64,000 bases of DNA from Mucilaginibacter rubeus (GCF_014643835.1 NZ_BMKD01000008.1:248001-312000), one strand, 5' to 3'. Numbered from the stretch's first letter, positions 52,064 to 60,206 are shown. Made by a program: numbers and translations. The notes: generated by a model from the sequence alone, not told the origin.

Positions 52064-52969
52064 ATGCGTGTATTTGTAACCGGAGCCTCAGGATTTGTAG
52101 GCTCAGCAATAGTAAAAGAACTTTTAGGGGCAGGCCATGAGGTGCTTGGCCTTGTCCGTTCAGATAAAGGCGCTGAACAATTGGCATCAACCGGTGCCGA
52201 AGTATACCGTGGCGATATCAACGACCTGAAATTTATTCAGCAAGGCGCCGCGGCGTGTGATGCTGTAATCCATACGGCCTTTAATCATGATTTTTCACAG
52301 TTTAAGGCCAATTGTGAGGCCGACCGGAAGGTAATTGAAGCTCTGGGCGATGCACTGGCCGGAACAAGTAAACCTTTAGTTATTACCTCCGGAGTAGGGC
52401 TTTTGAATTATGGCCGGCTGGTTAACGAAGATGACGCGCCGCCTGCAGGATCAGATGTTATTCCGCGCGTAGCTTCAGAGGAGGCCGCCGCGGTCGCGGC
52501 GGCAAAAGGTGTAAAAGTTTATACGGTGCGCCTGCCGCCGAGTGTGCATGGCGAGGGCGACCATGGTTTTGTACCGATGATCATTAATATGGCCCGGGAA
52601 AAAGGAGAATCGGCCTTTATAGCTGAAGGGAGCAATCGCTGGCCTGCCGTTCACCGTTCAGATGCCGCGGTTCTATATCGCCTGATCATAGAAAAGCAAC
52701 CTGAGCTTCGTGTGTTTCACGCCGTAGCTGAAGAAGGTATCGCATTTCGTGAAATTGCCGAAGAAATTGGTCTGGGTCTGCATTTGCCTGTACTGAGTAA
52801 AACAGGTGATGAAGCGGCGGCACATTTTGGCTGGTTTTTACACTTTGCATCATTGGGCTGCCCTTCATCCAGCGAAAAAACACGCGCAGTTTTAGGTTGG
52901 CAGCCCCAAGCTACCGGTTTAATTGCTGATATCGGAGCCGCTGGTTATTTCAAGAATAACATTGATTAA
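52064..52969 (+). CDS. NAD-dependent epimerase/dehydratase (extended SDR) family protein
   Basis: The 301-residue protein has an N-terminal Rossmann motif VTGASGFVGSAIVKELLGAG (residues 4-23) with the Gly-x2-Gly-x2-Gly pattern and an Arg in LVRS near 31 that would favour NADP. SGVGLLNYG near 107 takes the place of the usual active-site region; the canonical Tyr-x3-Lys is not evident, so its activity may be atypical. The family includes sugar epimerases and aldehyde or flavonoid reductases. It is behind the Crp/Fnr gene and ends at a good terminator. Confidence 0.87.
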   Translation: MRVFVTGASGFVGSAIVKELLGAGHEVLGLVRSDKGAEQLASTGAEVYRGDINDLKFIQQGAAACDAVIHTAFNHDFSQFKANCEADRKVIEALGDALAGTSKPLVITSGVGLLNYGRLVNEDDAPPAGSDVIPRVASEEAAAVAAAKGVKVYTVRLPPSVHGEGDHGFVPMIINMAREKGESAFIAEGSNRWPAVHRSDAAVLYRLIIEKQPELRVFHAVAEEGIAFREIAEEIGLGLHLPVLSKTGDEAAAHFGWFLHFASLGCPSSSEKTRAVLGWQPQATGLIADIGAAGYFKNNID

Positions 52970-52987
52970 ACTTTTAGTTTGCTCAAA

Positions 52988-53033
52988 GCACAGAAGCCAT
53001 CGTATACTTTTACGGCGGCTTCTGTGCGTTTAT
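52988..53033 (+). terminator. terminator after the epimerase gene
   Basis: A perfect 11-base stem, gcacagaagcc at 52988-52998 and ggcttctgtgc at 53017-53027, with an 18-base loop is followed by a T-rich stretch. It starts 19 bases behind the stop. Confidence 0.8.
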
Positions 53034-53369
53034 TTATTGGGTAAACAAATACTCTTATTATTCACCCCTAAGTTGATTGCTTAATCCTGAGTTTGAGGAA
53101 TAGATTGCCTTTAAAAAATAAAAGCCTCCCAACCTTGCGTCGGGAGACTTTCAACCTAAACCTTATCACAATTAAACCGGTAAGTTTACCAGTTCGCACT
53201 TGTTATTACAATCCCTGTGCCAAAATTGGAAACTTTTTAAATTTTTTGTTAATGTATCCTTGTTGATACATTAACAATAGGTTAAAAGGGAATTTACTTT
53301 ACAAAAAGTGTGCAATTAAGTGTCAAAAAGACACCGTGATTTTTATTGGCATACAGAAAAGTGAACACT
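53034..53369. other. 336-base intergenic region with one weak hairpin
   Basis: A weak stem lies near 53121-53152 (aaagcctccc and gggagacttt with a short loop), possibly the terminator of the sigma/anti-sigma operon from the minus strand, although it is over 200 bases behind its stop. The rest is AT-rich with no visible gene. Confidence 0.45.
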
Positions 53370-53876
53370 TTATGCCTCTTTTGCAGCTTTTTTTCTACGC
53401 AGATAACTGTCAGTTAAAAATAGCGCCAAAATTACATCAAACACGAAAAAACTTTTCATGAAAGCGCTATTGAAAATGGCGTTGGCTGCAGGCAATTTTA
53501 AATCTGCAGGTAGTTTAATGTTTACAACACTGAACGGATTTCCTGAAATTTGGACATTTGAAAGGGTGATTGCCAGCAGGGCCAATATGCTTAGCACAAA
53601 AAAGGCCGCAATACCCAGTATAATCTTTTTATTTATAGTTGATTTTAGAGGTGCCAGTGCCTGATCTGCCCTGATAGCCTCCATTACATTATAGGTAAAG
53701 GCCATTGATGGTTCATCAAGTTCCAGGCCGGCAAACTCCTGGTTTAGCACAAGCAGCTCTGTGTACTTTTGTTTGTACAACTCGTCTTCCTCAATAAGCC
53801 GGGAAATGGCTTCCTGCTCAGCCGGTGTGCAGGTACCATCAATATAGTTCCAAAGTTTTTCTTCGATGGTGTTCAT
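53370..53876 (-). CDS. putative anti-sigma factor (membrane protein)
   Basis: The 168-residue protein has a cytoplasmic N-terminal zinc-free anti-sigma-like part (EEKLWNYIDGTCTPAEQEAI near residue 4, with the pattern LWxYIDG found in many Bacteroidota anti-sigma proteins). Two hydrophobic segments follow at about 86-106 (IILGIAAFFVLSILALLAIT) and 137-155 (AFMKSFFVFDVILALFL). The ATG overlaps the TGA of the sigma factor gene (ATGA at 53873-53876), so translation is coupled. It very likely holds that sigma factor at the membrane. Confidence 0.82.
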   Translation of the reverse strand: MNTIEEKLWNYIDGTCTPAEQEAISRLIEEDELYKQKYTELLVLNQEFAGLELDEPSMAFTYNVMEAIRADQALAPLKSTINKKIILGIAAFFVLSILALLAITLSNVQISGNPFSVVNIKLPADLKLPAANAIFNSAFMKSFFVFDVILALFLTDSYLRRKKAAKEA

Positions 53877-54454
53877 ATCAGTTCTTTCACCTCGTGTTTT
53901 AAATTGCGCTCCAGCTTCTCTTTCAAACGCTGGCGTGCCCTAAATAGTTTAACCTTAACGGTATTTGTTTCAATACCCATTGTTTGGGCAATTTCTTCTA
54001 ACGATTGCTCCCCCTTATAAAAAAGGGTAATAATAGTGGCATCATCGGGCAGTAATTGCTCAATTGCCTGGTTCAGGTAATATGACCGCGATTTGTTTTC
54101 TGCGTTGTTGGTATCATATGCCGATTCATGGTTCTCAACCTGTACAAACGTACCCTCATCATCAATCGAATGGGTATCCACCCGTTTTTTTCTTAAAAAT
54201 GTCATGGCTGTAGTATAAACTATACTATACAGCCAGGTACTGAATTTTGACTGCCCCTGGAACGAAGCCAGCGAGCGGTACGCTTTCACAAAACAATCCT
54301 GCGCAATCTCTTCAGCATCTTCCCGGCCCTTTGCAAAACGCAGGGCCAGCGTAAAAACAAAACGCTGGTGCCGCTTAACCAAATCAGCGTACGCGAACTG
54401 GTTACCAGCCAGGGTTTGCTCAATAAGTTCGATATCTGAAAGCTTGCTCTGCAT
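53873..54454 (-). CDS. ECF RNA polymerase sigma factor (RpoE-like)
   Basis: The 193-residue protein has region 2 (FAYADLVKRHQRFVFTLALR near residue 20, REDAEEIAQDCFVKAYRSLA near 44) and region 4 (LLPDDATIITLFYKGEQSLE near 133, EEIAQTMGIETNTVKVKLFR near 152). Unlike the factor at 4748-5308, it is followed by a small membrane anti-sigma factor rather than FecR, so it probably answers to envelope or stress cues. Its promoter must lie in the repeat-rich region upstream (54455-55006). The two genes overlap by ATGA. Confidence 0.93.
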   Translation of the reverse strand: MQSKLSDIELIEQTLAGNQFAYADLVKRHQRFVFTLALRFAKGREDAEEIAQDCFVKAYRSLASFQGQSKFSTWLYSIVYTTAMTFLRKKRVDTHSIDDEGTFVQVENHESAYDTNNAENKSRSYYLNQAIEQLLPDDATIITLFYKGEQSLEEIAQTMGIETNTVKVKLFRARQRLKEKLERNLKHEVKELI

Positions 54455-54556
54455 TATATAACCCCTGTGACCATACTTTTACAGATCAGGTTACACCTTT
54501 ATGTAAATATAATTTATTTTGATGGGAATAGATTGGTATCAGGGATTGTGTGTGTG

Positions 54557-54656
54557 GCGCGTTAGGGATTGCAGTGGAAAGCCCGCAGCGCGTATTAGGA
54601 TTGCGGGCAGGAAAGGTGAGGACTTGCAACGAAAAGCCCGGTCCGTAGGCAACGCC
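54557..54656 (-). repeat. GCGTTGCC...GGCCGGGCTTTACGCTC repeat, diverged inverted copy
   Basis: On the minus strand this stretch begins ggcgttgcctacggaccggg and ends aatccctaacgcgc, in line with the elements at 24724-24822 and 54793-54889, but with a changed middle. It and the copy at 54793-54889 face each other across about 136 bases, so together they could form a large stem. Confidence 0.7.
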
Positions 54657-54657
54657 A

Positions 54658-54690
54658 TTGTCTGAATCAGAATTTACAGAATTTGATAAT
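54658..54690 (+). repeat. TTGTCTGAA-type repeat arm
   Basis: The words attgtctgaatcagaattta and cagaattt match the left arm of the element at 13514-13613. A faint partner (tccttagttc, ctcaggca) lies at about 54717-54740. It lies between two copies of the GCGTTGCC repeat in the 552-base gap between the sigma gene and the unknown gene at 55007. Confidence 0.5.
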
Positions 54691-54792
54691 TGATCGAATG
54701 CTAAACCAATAAAAAATCCTTAGTTCATTTAGCTCAGGCATGATATTAAAAGAAATCCGAATTCGAAAATCCCAACTCCGAAATCAATCATA

Positions 54793-54889
54793 GCGTTGCC
54801 TGCGGCCGGGCTTTACGCTCATACGCCTGCAGGAATTACGCTCCGGGCCTGTATCCGCTTCAATCCCTAACGCAAATTGGGGTTCAATT
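54793..54889 (+). repeat. GCGTTGCC...GGCCGGGCTTTACGCTC repeat, copy 2
   Basis: This matches 24724-24822 in the same orientation over about 97 bases with few substitutions. Both copies are near gene ends or starts of unrelated genes, and neither has an open frame of its own. Confidence 0.85.
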
Positions 54890-54963
54890 AAAGCGGTGCC
54901 CTCTAAGGTCAATAATCCAAATACACACCCGATTCGTAACATACGCCCCAACATTCAATCTCA

Positions 54964-54971
54964 TAATTTTG
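54964..54971 (+). promoter_or_regulatory. -7 box before the unknown gene/terC pair
   Basis: The word taattttg fits TAnnTTTG and lies 35 bases before the ATG at 55007. It would drive the unknown gene and terC together. Confidence 0.5.
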
Positions 54972-55006
54972 TATTTTTACATTTATAAAAGGGATATTGT
55001 ACGTTG

Positions 55007-55969
55007 ATGGATGAAAACAGGCTAAATATTTTAAATAGCTCAAACAGGATGCTCAGCAAGCTTCAACTGCTGTCGGTATTTTTTGAAGACGAGCTCATTT
55101 ACAAGATCTATCTGCGCACACAGGTTATCCACAAGCTTTTTGAAACCAATCCCGAAATCGATATCAACAAGCTGGAACTTTTTCATGTGCAATTTACCAC
55201 CAGTCTGGTCGACCTGCTCCGCAAGATCAAGAAGAACAACGAGAACAATGTAAGCCTTGTGCTCGACGAGATCCAGCTTACCCGGGAGATGATTGATAAG
55301 ATGGACGACAATGTGCTCACCGAGCAGGATTTCAAGATTGACAGGCAAAGGCAGGCGCTGAAAGTAAACCTTTCGTTGCGGAAGCTTTACCAGGTACTTT
55401 CAGATAACTCAACCGATTATCCTTTCTCCAAAAATATCAATGCCTTCAGCCTGCGCTATGGTTCCGATTTTTTTTATAACATAACTCCAGAGCTGTATAA
55501 TGAACTTGTGCAACATAACTATAATGATACCTATCATAATAACTACGCTACTATTCAGCGTAAGCTGATGGGGGTATTGTTAAAACGCGAGTTCCGTACA
55601 GAGTTTTACTGTGGGTTAAAAGCCGGTAACCTGATACTGGAAGTGTATAAATTTATGGATGAAGACAGGCACTTTTTATTTTCGCCTGCCAATAATTTAT
55701 TCCTATTTTGCGATGTTACAAAGCTTTCGGGCATCGAGCATAACAACAATCTGTCAAAAAGGGAAAAACTGATGCATGAGCTGCAGGACAAAATTGATAA
55801 GCTGCAAAGCGATGTAGTTACCATGAAAGCTTACATGCCGCCCGAAATAAAAAGCCTATTAGCCGAAAACTACAAAAAAATAGCCGACATCAACTTTTTA
55901 CAAAGCCTGAGCGACGTGGATGTGCAGGCCAATATTTTAAAAGCAATGCTTAATACCGATATTATATAA
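55007..55969 (+). CDS. uncharacterised protein coupled to TerC
   Basis: I do not recognise a named family. The 320-residue protein has no signal peptide or membrane segment and is rich in Leu, Asn, Lys and Asp. It appears mostly helical, with a long amphipathic helix near the N-terminus (SSNRMLSKLQLLSVFFEDEL near residue 11), a segment YHNNYATIQRKLMGVLLKRE near 180, and a likely coiled coil near 250-275 (KREKLMHELQDKIDKLQSDV). It ends only 3 bases before the terC start, so the two are cotranscribed and probably linked in function, perhaps as a cytosolic partner of the TerC membrane protein. Confidence 0.75.
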   Translation: MDENRLNILNSSNRMLSKLQLLSVFFEDELIYKIYLRTQVIHKLFETNPEIDINKLELFHVQFTTSLVDLLRKIKKNNENNVSLVLDEIQLTREMIDKMDDNVLTEQDFKIDRQRQALKVNLSLRKLYQVLSDNSTDYPFSKNINAFSLRYGSDFFYNITPELYNELVQHNYNDTYHNNYATIQRKLMGVLLKREFRTEFYCGLKAGNLILEVYKFMDEDRHFLFSPANNLFLFCDVTKLSGIEHNNNLSKREKLMHELQDKIDKLQSDVVTMKAYMPPEIKSLLAENYKKIADINFLQSLSDVDVQANILKAMLNTDII

Positions 55970-55972
55970 TTT

Positions 55973-56794
55973 ATGGAGTTTTTACATTACCTGCTTGGCC
56001 CCGACCTTAAGGCCGGCCTATTGATTGTCCTAAACCTGATTGTTATTGAGAGCCTGCTCTCGGTTGATAATGCTGCCGTACTGGCTACTATGGTACTTGA
56101 CCTGCCTCCGCATCAGCGTAAAAAAGCACTACGTTATGGTATTATAGGTGCATATGTTTTACGGGGTGTTTGTTTGTTTTTAGCGGCATGGCTGGTATCT
56201 GTTTGGTGGCTGAAACCACTTGGAGGCCTTTATTTGATATACCTGAGCTTCAATTATTTTAAAGGCAAACTGAAAAAGGCCGATGGCGATGCTGAAGAGG
56301 AAACGGTTGATAAAAACAAAAACTGGCTTTACCGCTCAACCGTTGGTTTGATAGGTAATTTGTGGGCAACCATAGCTTTAGTGGAGCTAATGGACCTTGC
56401 CTTCTCTATTGATAACGTTTTTGCGGCTGTTGCTTTTACCGACCATAAGATGTTAATTTATATTGGCGTGTTTATCGGGATCCTGGCTATGCGATTTGTT
56501 GCCCAGGCTTTCGTGAAACTGATGGAGAAATTTACCTTCCTGGAAACAGTGGCATTTATAGTGATTGGTGTGCTGGGCATTAAACTGGCCTCATCATTAT
56601 ACGTCCACTTTTACCCTGAAGCCGGATTTTCAAAAATGATGGAAGGAGAAAGCGCCGATATTTTCACTTCGGTGTTTACTGTGGCTTTATTTATTATCCC
56701 TGTACTTACGTCATTGCTGTTCAACTTCCCAAAAAGACATACTATTGAACCAGAAGTTGCGGAAGCGGCAGAGGATGTGCTGGATAAACAGTAG
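55973..56794 (+). CDS. TerC family integral membrane protein
   Basis: The 273-residue protein has seven to nine hydrophobic segments with the two TerC repeats: LNLIVIESLLSVDNAAVLAT near residue 20 and ALVELMDLAFSIDNVFAAVA near 140, each with the conserved Asp-Asn pair in a helix. The family (TerC/Alx/MeeF/YceF) exports Mn2+ and supports metal loading of secreted enzymes, and some members are tied to tellurite resistance. A charged loop near 100-118 faces the cytoplasm. The stop codon (CAG TAG) lies in a ggcagtt-type repeat. The upstream unknown gene is 3 bases away. Confidence 0.92.
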   Translation: MEFLHYLLGPDLKAGLLIVLNLIVIESLLSVDNAAVLATMVLDLPPHQRKKALRYGIIGAYVLRGVCLFLAAWLVSVWWLKPLGGLYLIYLSFNYFKGKLKKADGDAEEETVDKNKNWLYRSTVGLIGNLWATIALVELMDLAFSIDNVFAAVAFTDHKMLIYIGVFIGILAMRFVAQAFVKLMEKFTFLETVAFIVIGVLGIKLASSLYVHFYPEAGFSKMMEGESADIFTSVFTVALFIIPVLTSLLFNFPKRHTIEPEVAEAAEDVLDKQ

Positions 56795-56836
56795 TTCAGT
56801 TGGCAGTGGCAGTTAGCAGCAGGCAGCAGTAAAAAA
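56787..56836 (+). repeat. ggcagtt/cagtag repeat at the terC stop
   Basis: The stretch acagtagttcagttggcagt, then ggcagttagcagcaggcagc, starts at the last codon of terC and resembles the arms at 892-992. Confidence 0.55.
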
Positions 56837-56842
56837 CGCCTT

Positions 56843-56945
56843 TGGGAGGGTGTAGGGAGGGGTTTCCTGAACTTTGTATGATTTTGCAAAGCGGATAAAC
56901 CCCTCCCTGCCACAATACCGCCAGCCGCACCCTCCCCGGGGAGGG
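56843..56945. repeat. GGGAGGG inverted repeat between terC and pgpA
   Basis: The left part gggagggtgtagggaggggt (from 56843) pairs imperfectly with the right parts acccctccctgcc (56899-56911) and caccctccccggggaggg (56928-56945). It belongs with the GC-rich gene-end elements such as 20920-21006. It lies within the terC-pgpA gap. Confidence 0.7.
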
Positions 56946-56978
56946 AATAAAACATTAATGACTTGATATATAAATTAA

Positions 56979-57446
56979 ATGTTCTTAAATAAAACAATAG
57001 CGTCCATTTTCGGCATCGGCTTTTTAAAAGGTGGGGGTACTTACGCCGCTATAGTTACCTGTGGCTTTATCTGGCTGCTGTGGCAAAGTCCGGCTTTGCA
57101 AAATCCCTGGTACCTGTTGGCTATTACCATATTTGTCACCGCGCTTGGCGTATTTGTAGGCAATAAGGTTGAACCCGACTGGGGCGAAGACAGCTCGCGT
57201 GTGGTAATTGATGAGGTTGCCGGAATGCTGATAGCTATGCTTTTTATCCCTGCCAACTTATATTTCCTTTTAGCCGGATTGGTATTGTTCCGCTTTTTTG
57301 ATATTGTGAAACCGCTTGGCGTACGCAAAATGGAAGATCTTGGCGGCGGTTTGGGTGTAATGATGGATGATGTGCTGGCTGGCGTTTACTCCAATATCCT
57401 GCTTTGGATTGGATATTTTGTGTGGATGAAATTTGGAGCACATTAG
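56979..57446 (+). CDS. pgpA: phosphatidylglycerophosphatase A
   Basis: The 155-residue membrane protein has four hydrophobic segments and the PgpA motifs: GIGFLKGGGTYAAIVTCGF near residue 12, EPDWGEDSSRVVIDEVAGML near 67 (the conserved acidic residues), and FRFFDIVKPLGVRKMEDLGG near 104 with GVMMDDVLAG near 127. It dephosphorylates phosphatidylglycerol phosphate to phosphatidylglycerol in the inner membrane. It is transcribed away from terC behind a repeat and appears to be a single gene. Confidence 0.94.
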   Translation: MFLNKTIASIFGIGFLKGGGTYAAIVTCGFIWLLWQSPALQNPWYLLAITIFVTALGVFVGNKVEPDWGEDSSRVVIDEVAGMLIAMLFIPANLYFLLAGLVLFRFFDIVKPLGVRKMEDLGGGLGVMMDDVLAGVYSNILLWIGYFVWMKFGAH

Positions 57447-57583
57447 TGAAAGGAGCGGATTTGTGGGATTTCATCTTCCTAACCTATAAAATCAAATATG
57501 TGGTTACATAGCTAACTTGGTTAAGCCCTCTTGAGGCTTATATCACACAAATAATTTTTTCAAAACAAAAATTAACCCTGAGT

Positions 57584-58276
57584 TCAGTTAATCAGCAGCT
57601 TATACCCTCGTCCGTGTACGTTGATGATCTCCACGTTAGGGTCATCTTTCAGATACTTACGGATCTTGCTCAGAAATACATCCATGCTGCGACCGTTAAA
57701 GTAATTGTCATCATGCCAGATGTTCAGCAGGGCTTCTTCGCGGGTAAGCACTTCGTTTTTATGTACACACAACAAGCGCAGTAATTCAGCCTCCTTGGTA
57801 GATAGCTTTTGCTGGTTGTCTGCTGTCATGATCATCTGAGTGGTATAATCAAAAGTATATTTCCCAATTTTAAAGGAGGTTTGTTTCTCCTCTTCCTTTT
57901 TGCCGATATTATCCGTACGTTTTAGCAGGGCATTTATACGAAGTAATAACTCCTCAATACGGAAAGGCTTGGTGATATAATCATCTCCCCCCAAATTGAA
58001 GGCCTGGGTTTTATCTTCAATCATGCCTTTGGCCGTCGCAAAAATAATAGGCACCTGGGCATTGATCTTACGGATATCCTTACCAAGTGTAAAGCCATCC
58101 TTTTTAGGCATCATCACATCCAGTATCAGCAAGTCATATGTTTGTTTGGTAAAGGCGCGTAGGCCTTCTTCGCCATCCTTACATAAAACCACGTCAAACT
58201 TACCTTTCAATTGCAGGTAGTCTTGCAGTAACAGGCCCAAATTGGCATCATCCTCAACCAGTAGTATTTTCTTCAT
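57584..58276 (-). CDS. OmpR-family response regulator (RprY-like)
   Basis: I start at the ATG at 58276 (MKKILLVEDDANLGLLLQDY); the frame upstream runs through a repeat. The 230-residue protein has a receiver domain with the acidic pair in VEDDA (residues 7-9), the phospho-acceptor Asp in LLILDVMMPKKDGF near 53, Thr/Lys in FATAKG and DYITKPF near 82 and 104, and a C-terminal winged helix (LSTKEAELLRLLCVHKNEVL near 165, GRSMDVFLSKIRKYLKDDPN near 200). It is downstream of its kinase gene on the same strand; 118 bases with a repeat lie between them. It resembles RprY of Bacteroides. Confidence 0.93.
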   Translation of the reverse strand: MKKILLVEDDANLGLLLQDYLQLKGKFDVVLCKDGEEGLRAFTKQTYDLLILDVMMPKKDGFTLGKDIRKINAQVPIIFATAKGMIEDKTQAFNLGGDDYITKPFRIEELLLRINALLKRTDNIGKKEEEKQTSFKIGKYTFDYTTQMIMTADNQQKLSTKEAELLRLLCVHKNEVLTREEALLNIWHDDNYFNGRSMDVFLSKIRKYLKDDPNVEIINVHGRGYKLLIN

Positions 58277-58285
58277 ATGTTTTTT

Positions 58286-58387
58286 AGTCCGGAAGTCCGA
58301 GGTCGGAAAGTCCGGAAGTTCTTTAATCATGTCGGGAGATAGGCTGAGCTTATCTTACGGACTTTCGGGCATCCCGACTTTCCGACT
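58286..58387. repeat. AGTCCGGAAGTCCG inverted repeat, copy 2
   Basis: The left part agtccggaagtccgaggtcg (from 58286) is an imperfect complement of the right part acggactttcgggcatcccg (from 58357). It fills nearly the whole gap between the kinase and regulator genes. It shares the agtccggaagtccg core with the perfect copy at 32608-32736. Confidence 0.75.
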
Positions 58388-58394
58388 CGTAGAT

Positions 58395-60206
58395 CTACGC
58401 CACTGCGAACTTCAGCTCAAACTCCGAGCCCTTCTCTTTTTCTGATTTCACGCTTATGGTGCCATTCAGGCGTTTTACTATGGTATTAACATAGCTTAAG
58501 CCCAGCCCAAAACCTTTAACGTTGTGCACGTTGCCGGTAGGGATGCGATAAAACTGTTCAAATATTTTTGATTGCTGGTCGCGGCTCATGCCTATACCTT
58601 TATCAGCTACTTTAATAACAATTTGGCCGTTTTTAACAAAAGTACTTATAGTTATATCAGGCGCTTCGTTGCTGTATTTAATGGCGTTATCAACCAGGTT
58701 ATATAATACGTTCGAAAAATGCAGCTCATCGGCAATGATATAGGCTTTTTCGGCATCAAGGTGCAGTGTGGTTTTAGCATTGCATTTTTGCAATTTGAGC
58801 GCCATGCTATCAAGCACTATGCTCACCATCTCGTTCACATCAACCGGCTTTTTCTCCAGTTTAAAGTCATTGCGTTCAATACGGGCAATGTTTAATACGC
58901 GCTCGATATGGCTGCCTAAACGGGCATTTTCTTCAAAAATGATGTTCGCTAAACGGGCTACCCGGCTTTTATCTTCGGCAATTTCATTATCCCTTAAAGC
59001 TTCACTGGCAATCATGATGGTTGACACCGGGGTTTTAAACTCGTGGGTCATGTTGTTAATGAAATCGATCTTCATTTCCGAGATCTTTTTCTGCCTCAAT
59101 ATCGAAAAGATAGTGTAGCCGAAACAAAGGATCAGCACCATGGTAAGGCCGCCGGTTGTAGCCATAGTAGCCGTCATATTGCTTAAGATCAGCGAGTTTT
59201 TTTGCGGAAACGAAAGCCTGATCTTTCCGGGGTCGTTGATCACCTCTTTGGTGAAAATAGGGGTTTGATAAGTATTTGCCGCTACAAACACAGGCAACTT
59301 TTCGCCCTGGCTGTCGCTGGCATTTGAAAATATGAGCGAGTCGCTGTTGGCAGTTGTTACTTCATAGCTGAAAGGCAGAAAAATGCCTTTGTTATGAAGC
59401 TCAAAACGCAGTAACGAATCTATCCAGAAAGGGTTGATCCGTTTATTCAACGGTTCGCCCGATTTACGGTATTCTTCGGCCAGGTTCTCAATAACGGTGG
59501 GCTTATTGCTCAAACTGTTAGCCTTTTCAAGCGAATCGGTCTCCAGCATTTTTTTTATTTGTTGAACCTGCCGTTCCTTTTGCTTACGGGTTTGTTCCTG
59601 TACCCACAACGGATTGATGCGCGGTACCGAGATCATTTGTTTGCCAAACTGAGGGTCGACGTAGACGTACCTCAGGGTATCATACTTATGAAGCTTTTTA
59701 GGATGACCTACCCTGCGGGTAATACGGGTATGCACTATTTCGGGTGTAAGTTGCTCATGTACTACACCAAACTCGTCTGTATATTCTTCAACACGTACTT
59801 TAAAATCAACCGTACCTTCTGTTTGTAGTAAGCCGTTAAGCTCATCATCCATTTTTTTACGCTGGATCATGCGCTGCAAACTATCGCGCAGTAAAGCAAT
59901 CCGTTTTTCGCGGGCAGATGAGTGTTTTTTTGTTTTTGGTATTCCCGCTACTTTTATTGTGCCGATGTCCTGTTCTTCATTATCGGTGCTAATGGTAGCT
60001 TGCTGGGTTTTGGTTTTCAAAAAGTTATTCGCATCCTGGCGGGTAACCTTATCTACCACATTGTTCATAGCCTCCCTCACCTGGCGATCGAACGAATCGG
60101 ACTGCATCTGGTAAGATTGCCTCAGAAAATAAAATTGCATAGCCATAACGCCCAGCAACGCAAAGCTCATTAAGCCAATAATTAAACCTATGCTCCTTTT
60201 CTTCAT
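58395..60206 (-). CDS. sensor histidine kinase (RprX-like)
   Basis: The 603-residue protein has a membrane helix at about 6-28, a large periplasmic region of about 310 residues that is rich in Lys/Gln/Arg and has long helices, a second helix near 346-368 (GGLTMVLILCFGYTIFSIL), a HisKA domain with the phospho-acceptor His in INNMTHEFKTPVSTI near 388, and a HATPase domain (NVLYNLVDNAIKYSNEAP near 500, VADKGIGMSRDQQSKIFEQF near 528, KGFGLGLSYVNTIVKRL near 563). The response regulator gene follows. The size of the periplasmic part suggests an envelope or protein ligand rather than a small molecule. Confidence 0.93.
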   Translation of the reverse strand: MKKRSIGLIIGLMSFALLGVMAMQFYFLRQSYQMQSDSFDRQVREAMNNVVDKVTRQDANNFLKTKTQQATISTDNEEQDIGTIKVAGIPKTKKHSSAREKRIALLRDSLQRMIQRKKMDDELNGLLQTEGTVDFKVRVEEYTDEFGVVHEQLTPEIVHTRITRRVGHPKKLHKYDTLRYVYVDPQFGKQMISVPRINPLWVQEQTRKQKERQVQQIKKMLETDSLEKANSLSNKPTVIENLAEEYRKSGEPLNKRINPFWIDSLLRFELHNKGIFLPFSYEVTTANSDSLIFSNASDSQGEKLPVFVAANTYQTPIFTKEVINDPGKIRLSFPQKNSLILSNMTATMATTGGLTMVLILCFGYTIFSILRQKKISEMKIDFINNMTHEFKTPVSTIMIASEALRDNEIAEDKSRVARLANIIFEENARLGSHIERVLNIARIERNDFKLEKKPVDVNEMVSIVLDSMALKLQKCNAKTTLHLDAEKAYIIADELHFSNVLYNLVDNAIKYSNEAPDITISTFVKNGQIVIKVADKGIGMSRDQQSKIFEQFYRIPTGNVHNVKGFGLGLSYVNTIVKRLNGTISVKSEKEKGSEFELKFAVA

